Shown here: positions 1 to 8,945 of the stretch, piece after piece
Layout of the letters: every line of letters starts with the position of its first letter
Numbering within the stretch: position 1 is the stretch's first letter
NCBI GenBank assembly: GCA_034522055.1
Contig: JAXHLS010000002.1
Location: forward strand, 496,001 to 560,000
Reading direction: 5' to 3'
Source of the DNA: Gammaproteobacteria bacterium
GTDB lineage: Bacteria > Pseudomonadota > Gammaproteobacteria > JAABTG01
DNA length: 64,000 nt
Program-made: the position numbers and the translations under genes
The notes under the pieces: model-generated
What the model was told of the DNA's origin: nothing
Seen by the model: the letters and a program-made list of their open reading frames with translations, nothing else
Database searches by the model: none

Positions 1-2
1 CC

Positions 3-1043
3 GAGGCCCTGGACATCCTCATGCAGCACCAGGACCTGGCCCGTAGCGCCATCTTCCTGGTGGAAGGCGACACCCTGGTGTTCGTTGCCGGCGCGGAACT
101 CTCCCGGCCGGCGGTCCAGGGCACCGTTCCCTTGGGATGGCAGCGCTTGCCCGAATACGGAACCCGCGTGTGCGTGGGCGAAGGCTTGCTGGGCATCGCC
201 GCCTCCACCCGCGAGCCTCAGTACGAACCGCAGTGTTCCATCGCCCGCATGCTGGGCATCGAGGAAACCCCCGCCACCGCGGTCCGGGGCTCGGTGTTGT
301 GCATGCCCATCGTCACCGGCGACACGGTGTTCGGCGTCACCGCCGTCTTCCATCCCGAGACGGATCACTTCCAACACGGGCACCGCCACGCCCTGGCCCT
401 GTTCTGCGGCGTGGTCGGCCACATGCTGGCGAGTCACCGGGTGGTGCGGCGCATGGAGCAGGCGGTGGAGCACCGCACACGCCAGCTAGCCCAGGCCCTC
501 AAGGAGGCCGAGGAACTGCGGCGGCGCTACCAGGAACTGTCCACCGTGGACGAGCTCACCACCCTCCACAACCGGCGCTTTTTCTTTCCCGAGGCCGAGG
601 CCGCGGTCGCCCGCGCGGTGCGTCACAAGGAGGCTTTGTGCCTGCTGGTGATGGACCTCGATCACTTCAAGCGCGTCAACGACAGCTTCGGCCACGCCGC
701 GGGGGACCAGGTACTGCGGGACGTCGCCGGGGTGCTGCGCCAGCACACCCGTGAAGGTGACATCCTGGCCCGCACCGGCGGCGAGGAGTTCGTGGTGGCC
801 CTGCCCCACACCAGCGCCTCCGGGGCCCGCAGCCTGGCCGAGCGTATACGCGCCCGCATCGAGGATCTGGCCTGGCCCCAGGTGTCGAAGAACATGCGCG
901 TCACCGCCAGCATCGGCGTCGCCTGCCTGGACGATGACGGCGAGGACGGCGCCCGCCAGCAGCTGGAACGACTCATGCGCCACGGAGACCAGGCCATGTA
1001 CTGCTGCAAGCGCGATGGCCGCAACCGGGTGGCGGTATCCTGA
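3..1043 (+). CDS. GAF-GGDEF diguanylate cyclase, 5' end outside window
   Basis: The reading frame is open from base 3, so the true start lies upstream; 346 residues are visible. The first ~140 residues look like a GAF-type sensor fold. A short coiled coil rich in Glu, Arg and Gln (around EQAVEHRTRQLAQALKEAEE) links it to a GGDEF domain. The catalytic loop reads GGEEF, so it should be an active cyclase making cyclic di-GMP from two GTP. Five residues upstream is REGD, which fits the RxxD inhibitory site used for product feedback. No membrane segment is visible in this part, so this portion looks cytosolic. The signal sensed by the GAF domain cannot be told from sequence. An ATG at 21 exists, but nothing marks it as the start because the frame continues upstream. 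Confidence 0.9.
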   Translation, partial: EALDILMQHQDLARSAIFLVEGDTLVFVAGAELSRPAVQGTVPLGWQRLPEYGTRVCVGEGLLGIAASTREPQYEPQCSIARMLGIEETPATAVRGSVLCMPIVTGDTVFGVTAVFHPETDHFQHGHRHALALFCGVVGHMLASHRVVRRMEQAVEHRTRQLAQALKEAEELRRRYQELSTVDELTTLHNRRFFFPEAEAAVARAVRHKEALCLLVMDLDHFKRVNDSFGHAAGDQVLRDVAGVLRQHTREGDILARTGGEEFVVALPHTSASGARSLAERIRARIEDLAWPQVSKNMRVTASIGVACLDDDGEDGARQQLERLMRHGDQAMYCCKRDGRNRVAVS

Positions 1044-1081
1044 TCGCCCTCCCAGAGAGACAGACCCGGACGCGCCGTGTA

Positions 1082-1113
1082 AAATCCGACTAAATTACTC
1101 AACATTTAGTCGG
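1082..1113 (+). promoter_or_regulatory. Dyad operator resembling an IscR/Rrf2 type-1 site
   Basis: Two overlapping signals lie just upstream of the DUF255 gene. A perfect 10-bp inverted repeat, CCGACTAAAT at 1086-1095 and ATTTAGTCGG at 1104-1113, has an 8-nt spacer. In addition, 1082-1106 agrees with about 20 of 25 positions of the E. coli IscR type-1 consensus (core GACTAAATTA then CTCAAC). The dyad ends 11 bp before the start codon, where a bound regulator would block transcription or initiation. The identity of the regulator is inference; no Rrf2 gene is in the window. Confidence 0.5.
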
Positions 1114-1124
1114 GAGCGCGGCCC

Positions 1125-3206
1125 ATGTCAGCACCACAGCCCTACACCAATGCCCTCGCGGGCGAGACCAGCCCCTACCTGCTGCAGCACGCCCACAACC
1201 CCGTGGCCTGGTATCCCTGGGGCGAGGAGGCCCTGACCAAGGCACGGGACGATGGCAAGCCCATCCTGCTGTCCATCGGTTATTCCGCCTGCCACTGGTG
1301 CCACGTGATGGCCCACGAATCCTTCGAGGACGAGACCACGGCCCGGCTCATGAACGAACTCTTCGTGTGTATCAAGGTGGACCGCGAGGAGCGTCCGGAC
1401 CTCGACCGCATCTACCAGACGGCCCATCAGATGCTGGCCCAGCGCCCGGGTGGCTGGCCCCTGACCATGTTCCTCACCCACGACGACCACACGCCCTTCT
1501 TCGGCGGCACCTATTTTCCCAGGGAACGCCGTTACGGCATGCCGGCCTTCAGGGAGCTGCTCGAGGGCGTGGCCCGCGCCTATCGCGAGCAGCAGGCCGA
1601 GATCCGCACCCAGAACCAGGAGATGATCACCGCCCTGCAACGCGTCGATGCCACCCGCCTCGACTCCGGTGTGCGCCTCGATGGCGCCCCCCTGGAGCTG
1701 GCGCGCCAGCAGATCCAACAGGCCTTCGACGCGCATCACGGTGGCTTCGGCGAGGCGCCCAAGTTTCCCCATCCCACCAATATCGAGCGCCTGCTGCGCC
1801 ACGAGGCCGCCACCCGCGCCAGCGGGCGAGTGGACGAGCAGGCCGGCCACATGGCCCTGTTCACCCTGGAGCGCATGGCCCGCGGCGGCATCTACGACCA
1901 GCTGGGAGGCGGCTTCTCCCGCTACTCCGTGGACAACCACTGGATGATCCCCCACTTCGAGAAGATGCTCTACGACAACGGCCCGCTGCTCGCCCTCTAC
2001 GGCGAGGCCTGGCAGCTCGCCCCCAACCCCCTGTTCAAGCGGGTGGTGGTGGAGACCGCGGGCTGGGTGATGCGGGAGATGCAATCCCCGGAAGGCGGCT
2101 ACTACTCCAGCCTGGACGCCGACTCCGAGGGCGAGGAAGGGCGCTTCTACGTGTGGGAGCCTGACCAGGCGCGGGCCCTGCTGACGGCCGACCAGTATGC
2201 CGTGCTGGCCCACCGCTTCGGCCTCGACCGCGAGGCCAACTTCGAGGGCCGCTGGCATCTCCACACCTACCACACCCTGGAGGAGACCGCCGCCCACGCA
2301 GGGTTGGACACCGCCACGGCCGCGGCCCTGCTGGACGAGGCCCGCACCATCCTCTTCCGGGAACGCGAGCAGCGCGTGCGCCCGGGCCGGGACGACAAAG
2401 TACTCACGGCCTGGAACGGCCTCATGATCAAGGGCATGGCCACCGCGGCGCGGGTGTTCGCCGAGCCCGCCTGGGCCGACTCCGCCGACCGGGCCCTGGA
2501 CTTCCTGCGCGGGAACATGTGGCGGGACGGCCGCCTGCTCGCCACTTACAAGGACGGGCGCGCCCACCTCGACGCCTACCTGGACGACTACGCCTACCTC
2601 ATGGACGGCATCCTGGCCCTGCTGGCCGTACGCTGGCGCACCACCGACCTGGAACTATGCGTGGCCCTGGCGGAGGTGCTGCTGGCGCGTTTCGAGGACC
2701 GGGAGAACGGCGGTTTCTTCTTCACCGCCGACGACCACGAGGCCCTCATCCACCGCCCCAAGTCCCTGGGGGACGACTCCATGCCGTCCGGCAACGGCAT
2801 CGCCGCCCATGGCCTCATCCGGCTCGGCCATCTCCTGGGGGAGACCCGCTACCTGGATGCCGCCGAGCGCACCCTGCGCGCCGCCTGGCCCGCCATCGGC
2901 CGCCTGCCCCACGCCCACAACGCCCTGCTGCTGGCCCTGGAGGAGTACCTGAACGCCACCACCAGCGTGGTCATCCGCGGCGCTGCCGGCGAGTTGCCCC
3001 GCTGGCAGGAGACCGTCAACGCCGCCTACGCGCCGCGCCGCCAGGTGTTCGCCATCCCCGCCGGTGAGGCCAGCCTCCCCGGCGCCCTCGCCGAACGGAG
3101 CGCACCGGACAGCGGCGCCATCGCCTACGTGTGCGAGGGCTTCGCCTGCAGCACCCCCATCACCAGCCCCGAGGAACTGCAACAGCGCCTCACCGCCGCC
3201 TCCTGA
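1125..3206 (+). CDS. DUF255 thioredoxin-domain protein (YyaL/SSP411-like)
   Basis: A 693-residue protein of the DUF255 family (B. subtilis YyaL, mammalian SPATA20/SSP411). The N-terminal ~160 residues form a thioredoxin-like domain with a CHWC active-site motif (Cys56 and Cys59) in the family context [14 protein letters not shown]. The rest is an (alpha/alpha)6 barrel like those of N-acylglucosamine epimerases and glycosidases, with family motifs [15 protein letters not shown] and HFEKMLYDN. Length is normal for the family. No signal peptide is seen, so it is probably cytosolic. The biochemical role of the family is unsettled; a redox function on sugars or proteins is a guess. An IscR-like dyad lies just upstream, which would fit redox control. 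The ATG at 1125 precedes the conserved [19 protein letters not shown] start of the family. Confidence 0.9.
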   Translation: MSAPQPYTNALAGETSPYLLQHAHNPVAWYPWGEEALTKARDDGKPILLSIGYSACHWCHVMAHESFEDETTARLMNELFVCIKVDREERPDLDRIYQTAHQMLAQRPGGWPLTMFLTHDDHTPFFGGTYFPRERRYGMPAFRELLEGVARAYREQQAEIRTQNQEMITALQRVDATRLDSGVRLDGAPLELARQQIQQAFDAHHGGFGEAPKFPHPTNIERLLRHEAATRASGRVDEQAGHMALFTLERMARGGIYDQLGGGFSRYSVDNHWMIPHFEKMLYDNGPLLALYGEAWQLAPNPLFKRVVVETAGWVMREMQSPEGGYYSSLDADSEGEEGRFYVWEPDQARALLTADQYAVLAHRFGLDREANFEGRWHLHTYHTLEETAAHAGLDTATAAALLDEARTILFREREQRVRPGRDDKVLTAWNGLMIKGMATAARVFAEPAWADSADRALDFLRGNMWRDGRLLATYKDGRAHLDAYLDDYAYLMDGILALLAVRWRTTDLELCVALAEVLLARFEDRENGGFFFTADDHEALIHRPKSLGDDSMPSGNGIAAHGLIRLGHLLGETRYLDAAERTLRAAWPAIGRLPHAHNALLLALEEYLNATTSVVIRGAAGELPRWQETVNAAYAPRRQVFAIPAGEASLPGALAERSAPDSGAIAYVCEGFACSTPITSPEELQQRLTAAS

Positions 3207-3242
3207 CACCTTAATTTGCTCGGGGCCCGTACGGCGGGCCTG

Positions 3243-3321
3243 GATGTCGGGATGAATCCCGACCTACATCCGTGCCGCAGGAACGGGCGGTGGCCGTATA
3301 TTTGTCGGGCTTCTGCCCGAC
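3243..3321. repeat. Two REP-like palindromes in a gene gap
   Basis: Between the convergent DUF255 and PfkB genes are two hairpins. GTCGGGAT-GA-ATCCCGAC lies at 3246-3263, within a longer unit from 3243 to 3270 that ends in CCTACATC. GTCGGGC-TTCT-GCCCGAC lies at 3304-3321. They are relatives of the GTCGG...CCGAC palindromes at 7.4, 33.0, 37.9, 38.8 and 40.6 kb. They are likely extragenic repeats, and could also weakly insulate the two convergent transcripts. Confidence 0.6.
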
Positions 3322-3341
3322 ATCCCCGGCCGCGCCAAACC

Positions 3342-4280
3342 CTATTTGAAATCGTAACCGAAGGCGGTGCGGAAACGGGCGGCGAATTCGTCCGGCGAAA
3401 AACGGTGGTTCTGGGTGCCGTGGTGCTCGATCTTGATGGCGCCCATGAGGGCCGCCAGGCGGCCGATGGTCTCCCAGTCCATGTCGTTCATGAGGCCGTA
3501 CAGGAGGCCGGCACGATAGGCGTCGCCGCAGCCCGTGGGATCGTTGATGGTGGTCACCGAAACCGAGGGGATCTCCGTACGCATGTCGGGGCGGGCGTGG
3601 ATCACGGATCCTTCGGCGCCCTTGGTGATAATCAGGGCCTCCACCCGGTCCATGACATCCTGCTCGCTGTAGCCCGTGCGGTCCTGCAACAGTCGCCACT
3701 CGTAGTCGTTCACCGTCACCCACGTGGCCTGCTCGATGAAGGTCTGCAACTCGTCCTTCTGAAACATGGGCAGACCCTGACCCGGGTCGAAGATGAAGGG
3801 GATATCCGCCTTCGCGAACTGCTCGGCATGCTCGATCATGCCGTCCCGGCCATCCGGCGAGACCATGCCGATGGTGACGCCCTTGGCGGCGCCTACCTCG
3901 TTGAGGTGGGCGTAGTTCATGGCCCCGGGATGGAAGGCGGTGATCTGGTTGTCGTCCTTGTCGGTGGTGATGAACGCCTGGGCAGTGAAGGTACCGTCCA
4001 CCGTGCGCAGATGTTGCCGGGAAATGCCGTTGTCATCCATCCACGTCCCATAGGGGGCGAAGTCCTCGCCCACGGTTCCCATGGGCATGGGCTTGCCCCC
4101 CAGCAGCTTCAGGTTGTAGGCGATGTTGCCGGCACAGCCGCCGAATTCGCGGCGCATGTCGGGCACCAGGAAAGACACATTGAGGATATGCACCTGGTCC
4201 GGCAGGATGTGATTCTTGAATTGGTCATGGAACATCATGATGTTGTCGAAAGCGAAGGAACCACATATCAGTGCGGACAT
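3342..4280 (-). CDS. PfkB-family (adenosine/ribokinase-like) sugar or nucleoside kinase
   Basis: 312 residues, normal for ribokinase/PfkB kinases. The N-terminal signature is present as GGCAGNIAYNLKLLGG. The C-terminal phosphate-transfer motif is DPTGCGDAYRAG, where the usual GAGD is GCGD; the catalytic Asp is retained. The protein resembles the bacterial 'carbohydrate kinase' subgroup that includes adenosine kinase-like enzymes. The substrate cannot be fixed from sequence: adenosine, ribose or another sugar are all possible. The ATG at 4280 is preceded on the coding strand by an AGGGGAAAA ribosome-binding stretch. It is divergent from the phospholipase D gene, with an AT-rich shared promoter region (about 4281-4385). 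Confidence 0.85.
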   Translation of the reverse strand: MSALICGSFAFDNIMMFHDQFKNHILPDQVHILNVSFLVPDMRREFGGCAGNIAYNLKLLGGKPMPMGTVGEDFAPYGTWMDDNGISRQHLRTVDGTFTAQAFITTDKDDNQITAFHPGAMNYAHLNEVGAAKGVTIGMVSPDGRDGMIEHAEQFAKADIPFIFDPGQGLPMFQKDELQTFIEQATWVTVNDYEWRLLQDRTGYSEQDVMDRVEALIITKGAEGSVIHARPDMRTEIPSVSVTTINDPTGCGDAYRAGLLYGLMNDMDWETIGRLAALMGAIKIEHHGTQNHRFSPDEFAARFRTAFGYDFK

Positions 4281-4385
4281 GGTTATCTTTTCCCCTATTT
4301 GTTTAATGCTTTGAATAATCTAATTAATCGATCAGTTTGCCATTTCCGCGGGGTATCCGTCCAACGGAGACACGGCGCCCGGTCA

Positions 4386-6629
4386 ATGAAACGATGTGAA
4401 ACTGCTATCATGCATGCCTCGACCCATGTCCGACCCCCAGCCGCGGCCCCGCGCGACGGGTACCCCAAGGACACCAACGTTCCTGCAACAATGGCCGCCG
4501 ATCACACAATTCTCCGCGAATCCACCAACTGCTGGCGCATCCTGCCCGCCGAGCGGCTCGCCTTTCTCATCGACGGCGAGGCCTATTTCCGTGCCGTGCG
4601 GGAGGCCATGGCGGGCGCCCGCCACAGCATCCTCATCCTCGGTTGGGACATCGACACCCGGGTACGGCTGATCCGTGAGGACAAGGCGGACGACCTGCCC
4701 GACGCCTTCGGAGAATTCCTCTATACCCTGGTCACGAAGAACCCCCAGTTGCAGGTACGGGTGCTGAACTGGGACTGGGCCGTACTCTATGCCGCCGAGC
4801 GCCAGTGGCTGCCCCTCTACAAGCTGGACTGGCACCGTCACCCCCGCCTGCGTTACGAACTGGACGACGACTGTCCCTTCGGAGCCTCCCAGCACCAGAA
4901 GATCGTCGTCGTCGACCATCACCTCGCCTTCGTCGGCGGCATGGACCTGTCACGGGACCGCTGGGACCGGCCCGACCACGCCCCCGGCGACCCCCTGCGG
5001 GTGAATGCCGAGGGCCAGCCCTATCCCCCGTTCCACGACATCCAGGCCATGGTGGAGGGCGAGGCGGCCCTGGCCGTGGACGAGCTGGCACGCCAGCGCT
5101 GGTGGCGCTGTACCGGGGAGACCCTGAAGGCGACACCACCGGTGGACTCATCGCCCTGGCCCGGGCATGTGGAGGCCCACCTGCGTCCGTCCCGCGTGGG
5201 CATCGTCCGCACCGACCCGGCCTACAACGGGCGTCCCGAGGTGCGGGAAGTGGAGCGTCTCTACCTGGATGCCATCGCCGCCGCGCGGCGCTGGATCTAC
5301 ATCGAGAATCAGTACTTCAGCGCCCCCGTCCTGGCGGATGCCCTGGCGGCCCGGTTGGAGGAACCCGACGGGCCCGAGGTGGTGATGGTACTGCCCCTGA
5401 AGACGGGCGGATGGCTGGAGCAGCACACCATGGACGTCCTGCGCTCGCGCCTGCTGCGGCGGCTCGACGCGGCCCGCCATCCCGACCGCCTGCGCATCTA
5501 TTACCCCCACCGCGAGGACCTCGGTGACGGTTACATCTCCGTCCATGGCAAGGTGATGGTGGTGGACGACACCCTGGCCCGCGTGGGCTCGGCCAATCTG
5601 AGCAACCGCTCCATGGGGCTGGACACGGAATGTGACATCGCCGTGGAGGCCACCACAGACACCGAACGCGACGGCGTGGCCGGCCTGCGCAACCGCCTGC
5701 TCGCCGAGCACCTGGGTAGCGACGCGGCCACGGTGGCGCGCCGGATTGCCAGCGCCGACTCCCTGGTGGCAGGCATCGAGGCCCTGCGCGGCGGTCCGCG
5801 CACCCTCGAATATCTGGAGGCCGCAGTGCCCGACCTGGCCGACGAATTGTTGCCGGAACATGACATCGTCGACCCCGAAGCCCCCATCACCCCCGAGGAA
5901 TTGGCCGAGCGCCTCATCCCCGAGGACGAGCGCAAGTCCATCCTCGGCCAGATGGGTCCCGTCCTCTCCATCCTGGCGGTGTTGCTGGGACTGGCGGCGG
6001 CGTGGCGCTGGACGCCCCTCGGGGGCCTGCTGGAGGTGGACGCCCTGGTGGCCGCGGCCGGCACGGCCGGCGAATCCTTCGGCGGCGCCCTGCTACTGCT
6101 GGCGGCCTTCGTGGCCGGAGGCATCCTCTCGGTGCCCGTGACCCTGATGATCATCGTCACCGTGCTGGTGGCCGGCCCCTGGCTCGGCTTCGGTCTGGCC
6201 CTGACGGGCAGCATCGCCAGCGCCGTGGCCAGCTACTGGATCGGCTCCGCCACGGGACGCCGGCTGCTGCGCCGCCTCTCCGGCGGGCGCATCAACAGGC
6301 TCAGCCGGCGCCTCGCCCAGCGGGGGATCCTCACCATCATCACCCTGCGCATCGTGCCCGTGGCCCCCTTCACCGTGATCAACATGGTGGCCGGGGCCTC
6401 CCACATCCGCTTCCGCGACTTCGTGCTGGGCACCCTCGTCGGTATGGGACCCGGGGTGTTCGCCATCGCCCTGTTCACGGACCGCGTGGCGGCCGCCATC
6501 CGCAAGCCCGATCTGCCCGAGTTCGCCGTCCTCGCGGCCGTCACCGGCGGCATCGTGGCCCTGATCTGGGGCGTCCACAACTGGCTGGTTCGCCGGGGCC
6601 AACGCAACGGCAAAGACGAAAAGGCATAA
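4386..6629 (+). CDS. Phospholipase D-like enzyme fused to a VTT/DedA membrane domain
   Basis: About 747 residues from the ATG at 4386; ATGs at 4410 and 4491 are alternatives, since no start has a convincing ribosome site. Two HKD catalytic motifs are visible: HQKIVVVD near residue 170 and HGKVMVVD near residue 386, the second followed by GSANLSNRSMGLDTECD. This is the pattern of cardiolipin synthases and phosphatidyltransferases. The C-terminal ~190 residues are a VTT (DedA/SNARE-associated) membrane domain with several hydrophobic helices and the conserved RIVPVAPFTVINMVAGA segment. The protein should act on phospholipids at the inner membrane, possibly coupling head-group exchange to lipid flipping, which is inference. 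The next gene, an EEP phosphodiesterase, starts 5 bp after its stop. That pairing recalls E. coli clsB-ybhP. The open frame upstream to 3216 overlaps the PfkB gene and is not part of the protein. Confidence 0.88.
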   Translation: MKRCETAIMHASTHVRPPAAAPRDGYPKDTNVPATMAADHTILRESTNCWRILPAERLAFLIDGEAYFRAVREAMAGARHSILILGWDIDTRVRLIREDKADDLPDAFGEFLYTLVTKNPQLQVRVLNWDWAVLYAAERQWLPLYKLDWHRHPRLRYELDDDCPFGASQHQKIVVVDHHLAFVGGMDLSRDRWDRPDHAPGDPLRVNAEGQPYPPFHDIQAMVEGEAALAVDELARQRWWRCTGETLKATPPVDSSPWPGHVEAHLRPSRVGIVRTDPAYNGRPEVREVERLYLDAIAAARRWIYIENQYFSAPVLADALAARLEEPDGPEVVMVLPLKTGGWLEQHTMDVLRSRLLRRLDAARHPDRLRIYYPHREDLGDGYISVHGKVMVVDDTLARVGSANLSNRSMGLDTECDIAVEATTDTERDGVAGLRNRLLAEHLGSDAATVARRIASADSLVAGIEALRGGPRTLEYLEAAVPDLADELLPEHDIVDPEAPITPEELAERLIPEDERKSILGQMGPVLSILAVLLGLAAAWRWTPLGGLLEVDALVAAAGTAGESFGGALLLLAAFVAGGILSVPVTLMIIVTVLVAGPWLGFGLALTGSIASAVASYWIGSATGRRLLRRLSGGRINRLSRRLAQRGILTIITLRIVPVAPFTVINMVAGASHIRFRDFVLGTLVGMGPGVFAIALFTDRVAAAIRKPDLPEFAVLAAVTGGIVALIWGVHNWLVRRGQRNGKDEKA

Positions 6630-6634
6630 CCCCT

Positions 6635-7345
6635 TTGTCCCCGGCCCCTATCCACGGCGCAGCCCCCCCCGGCCGCCTCACGGTGGCCACCTACAACATC
6701 CACGCCGGAGTGGGCCGCGACCGCCACACCAACCTTCCCCGCCTGACCGCCGTCATCAGGGAACTGGACGCCGACATCATCGCCCTCCAGGAAGTGCTGG
6801 GACAGGAGGTACTGGACATGCTGGCGGAGGCCACCGGCTACCACGCACTGGCCGGTCCCACGCTGCTGAAGGACGGACGGCACTACGGCAACGCGGTGCT
6901 CACCGCCCTGCCCGTCGACAACGTCGAGCGCATCGACCTCAGCGTATTCCGGCGCGAACCCCGCGGGGCCATCGATGTGCGCCTGGCCGCCGGTGCCGGC
7001 GGCCTGCGACTGTTGGTCACGCACCTCGGCCTCGCCCCCGGAGAACGACGCCACCAGACCCTGCGCCTGCTCGAACAGCTGGAACAGGGACCGCCCGCCG
7101 GCATCACCCTGCTGGTGGGCGACCTCAACGAGTGGTTGCTATGGGGACGCCCCCGGCGCTGGCTCACCCGCTGGTTCGCCCGCACCCCGGCCCCCGCGAC
7201 CTTTCCCGCCCTCCTGCCCCTGCTGGCCCTCGACCGCATCTGGGTGCGCCCGCGCCCGCGCCTCGTCTCCGTCACCGCCCACCGCTCCCCGCTGGCCCGC
7301 ATCGCCTCCGACCACCTGCCCCTCAAGGCCGTGGTCGAGGTATAA
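6635..7345 (+). CDS. Endonuclease/exonuclease/phosphatase (EEP) family protein, YbhP-like
   Basis: 236 residues from a TTG at 6635, 5 bp after the phospholipase gene; the only later GTG falls inside the fold. EEP motifs are in order: VATYNIHAGVGRD (metal and substrate Asn), IIALQEVLG (metal Glu), LVGDLNEW (Asp/Asn pair) and the C-terminal SDHLPL (catalytic His). It is a Mg-dependent phosphodiesterase or phosphatase. Family members cut DNA, inositol phosphates or sphingolipids. The tight coupling to a PLD-VTT protein suggests a lipid or head-group phosphodiester substrate. No signal peptide or membrane segment is seen. GC is very high, as in its neighbours. Confidence 0.82.
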   Translation: MSPAPIHGAAPPGRLTVATYNIHAGVGRDRHTNLPRLTAVIRELDADIIALQEVLGQEVLDMLAEATGYHALAGPTLLKDGRHYGNAVLTALPVDNVERIDLSVFRREPRGAIDVRLAAGAGGLRLLVTHLGLAPGERRHQTLRLLEQLEQGPPAGITLLVGDLNEWLLWGRPRRWLTRWFARTPAPATFPALLPLLALDRIWVRPRPRLVSVTAHRSPLARIASDHLPLKAVVEV

Positions 7346-7405
7346 ACCCCGGGTGGTGTTGTCCTACAAACACCCCCACCGCTCGTTCCAGCGACACGGA
7401 TGCGG

Positions 7406-7423
7406 GTCGGGATTCATCCCGCC
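7406..7423. repeat. REP-like palindrome
   Basis: GTCGGGAT-TC-ATCCCGCC is an imperfect hairpin between the EEP gene and gluconokinase. It belongs to the same family as the palindromes at 3246 and 3304. Confidence 0.5.
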
Positions 7424-7524
7424 CCCCGGCCGAATGCTGTAATCCGGGGGCGCACGACACCGGGGCTTGGGTTCATAATGGCGCCCGGACAACACGGTCG
7501 CAGACCGACACCAAAGGGTATTTC

Positions 7525-8010
7525 TTGATCATCGTCATCATGGGGGTATCGGGCTCGGGCAAGAGCACCCTGGGGCGTGCCCTCGCGGCACGGCTGGGGT
7601 GGGACTTCATCGAGGGGGACGACCACCATCCCGCCGCCAACATCGCGCGCATGAGCGCGGGCCGGCCCCTCACCGAGGCCGATCGGCTGCCGTGGCTGCA
7701 GCGGCTCAACGAGATCCTGTTAGCCCAAGGGGCAACGGGTACCATACTGGCCTGCTCGGCCCTGAAGCGCAGCCACCGGCACCTGCTGGCGGACGGCATC
7801 CCCGACATCCGCTTCGCCTACCTGTGCGGCGACCCCGAGATGATCCGGGAGCGCATCGCATCGCGCCGGGGACACTTCATGCCGGCCGAACTCCTGGACA
7901 GCCAGGTGGCCGCCCTGGAACCGCCCGAGGACGCCGTGCTGGTGCCCATCCACCTGACCACCCCGGAGCAAGCGGCCCTCATCCTGGACACCCTCGGTCT
8001 CGCCCCATGA
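7525..8010 (+). CDS. gntK: Gluconokinase
   Basis: 161 residues, normal for the GntK family. It begins at TTG 7525, with AAAGGG at 7513-7518 as ribosome site; the start gives the family N-terminus MIIVIMGVSGSGKST. The Walker A motif GVSGSGKST is at residues 7-15. Further family marks are DFIEGDDHHP, NIARMSAGRPLTEADRLPWL and ILACSALKRSHR. It phosphorylates gluconate with ATP to 6-phosphogluconate, feeding the Entner-Doudoroff or pentose phosphate pathway. It is translationally coupled to the lactonase gene by an ATGA overlap. Starting at the later ATG (7540) would cut off the first beta strand. Confidence 0.93.
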   Translation: MIIVIMGVSGSGKSTLGRALAARLGWDFIEGDDHHPAANIARMSAGRPLTEADRLPWLQRLNEILLAQGATGTILACSALKRSHRHLLADGIPDIRFAYLCGDPEMIRERIASRRGHFMPAELLDSQVAALEPPEDAVLVPIHLTTPEQAALILDTLGLAP

Positions 8011-8861
8011 CGCCGGCGACCCTCTCCACCACCGTGGCGGCCACCGGCCTCGCCTTTCCCGAGGGGCCGCGCTGGCATGACGGACGCCTGTGGTTCACGG
8101 ACCAGCACGCCCGCGCCATCATGACCCTGGACGGGGCCGGATCCCTCACCACCGTGGCCACCACCACCGACCTGCCGGGCGGCCTCGGCTGGCTGCCCGA
8201 CGGCACCCTGATGGTGGTCTACATGACCGGGCGGCGCCTGATGAAGGTGGGGCCGGAAGGCATCACGGAATACGCCGACCTCTCGGCCTTCGCCCCCTGG
8301 CACTGCAACGACATGGTGGTGGATACCGCCGGGCGCATCTACTCCGGCAACTTCGGCTTCGACCTCCACGGCGGCGAGGCCCCCCGTGCCAGCGAGCTGC
8401 TGCTGGTGGACGAGGATGGCCGCGTGGAGGTCTTCGCCCCCGACCTGATGTTCGCCAACGGCTGCGCCATCACCCCCGACGGCACCACCCTGCTGGTGGC
8501 CGAGACCTTCGCCCACCGCGTCACGGCCTTCGCCCTCGACCCCCACGGGCGCATGGCGGCCCGCCGGGTGTGGGCGGAACTGGGTGACGCCACCCCCGAT
8601 GGCATCTGCCTGGATGCCGAAGGCGCCCTGTGGATCGCCTCCCCCGGCAGCGGGGAGTTGCTGCGGGTGGCGGCCGGTGGCAGCCTGCTGGCCCGCTGCA
8701 CCACCACGGGTACCCCCTACGCCTGCATGCTGGGGGGTGCCGACCGGCGTACCCTCTATGTCTGCACGGCGGAGACGGACAGCCCCGAAGACGCCCCGCG
8801 GTTGCGCAGCGGCCGCATAGAGCAACTGCGCGTCGAGGTACCGGGAGCAGGACGCCCCTGA
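8007..8861 (+). CDS. SMP-30/gluconolactonase family hydrolase
   Basis: 284 residues forming a six-bladed propeller of the SMP-30/gluconolactonase/LRE family. The N-terminal LAFPEGPRWHDGRLWFTDQH carries the metal-binding Glu. Also present are the APWHCNDMVVDTAGRIYSGNFGF segment with the metal Asn and the ATPDGICLDAEGALWIA segment with the metal Asp. It likely opens D-glucono-1,5-lactone or a similar sugar lactone using a divalent metal. The ATG overlaps the gluconokinase stop by four bases, a strong sign of co-expression. With the downstream dehydrogenase this forms a consecutive glucose-lactone-gluconate-6-phosphogluconate route. No signal peptide is seen, so a cytosolic location is expected. 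Confidence 0.9.
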   Translation: MTPATLSTTVAATGLAFPEGPRWHDGRLWFTDQHARAIMTLDGAGSLTTVATTTDLPGGLGWLPDGTLMVVYMTGRRLMKVGPEGITEYADLSAFAPWHCNDMVVDTAGRIYSGNFGFDLHGGEAPRASELLLVDEDGRVEVFAPDLMFANGCAITPDGTTLLVAETFAHRVTAFALDPHGRMAARRVWAELGDATPDGICLDAEGALWIASPGSGELLRVAAGGSLLARCTTTGTPYACMLGGADRRTLYVCTAETDSPEDAPRLRSGRIEQLRVEVPGAGRP

Positions 8862-8945
8862 AATAAGTTTCCCGACACCGTTTACTACTGCGCCATTGCG
8901 GCGCTGCGAGTGAAAAATGCGATCATCCGAACAAGGAACCCCGAC

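Noticed and set aside
1128-2567. Long open frame antisense to the DUF255 gene
   Set aside because: Low-complexity product, fully inside a well-supported gene on the other strand.
3216-4385. Upstream extension of the phospholipase D frame
   Set aside because: It lies opposite the PfkB gene and encodes no known domain; the PLD fold begins after 4491.
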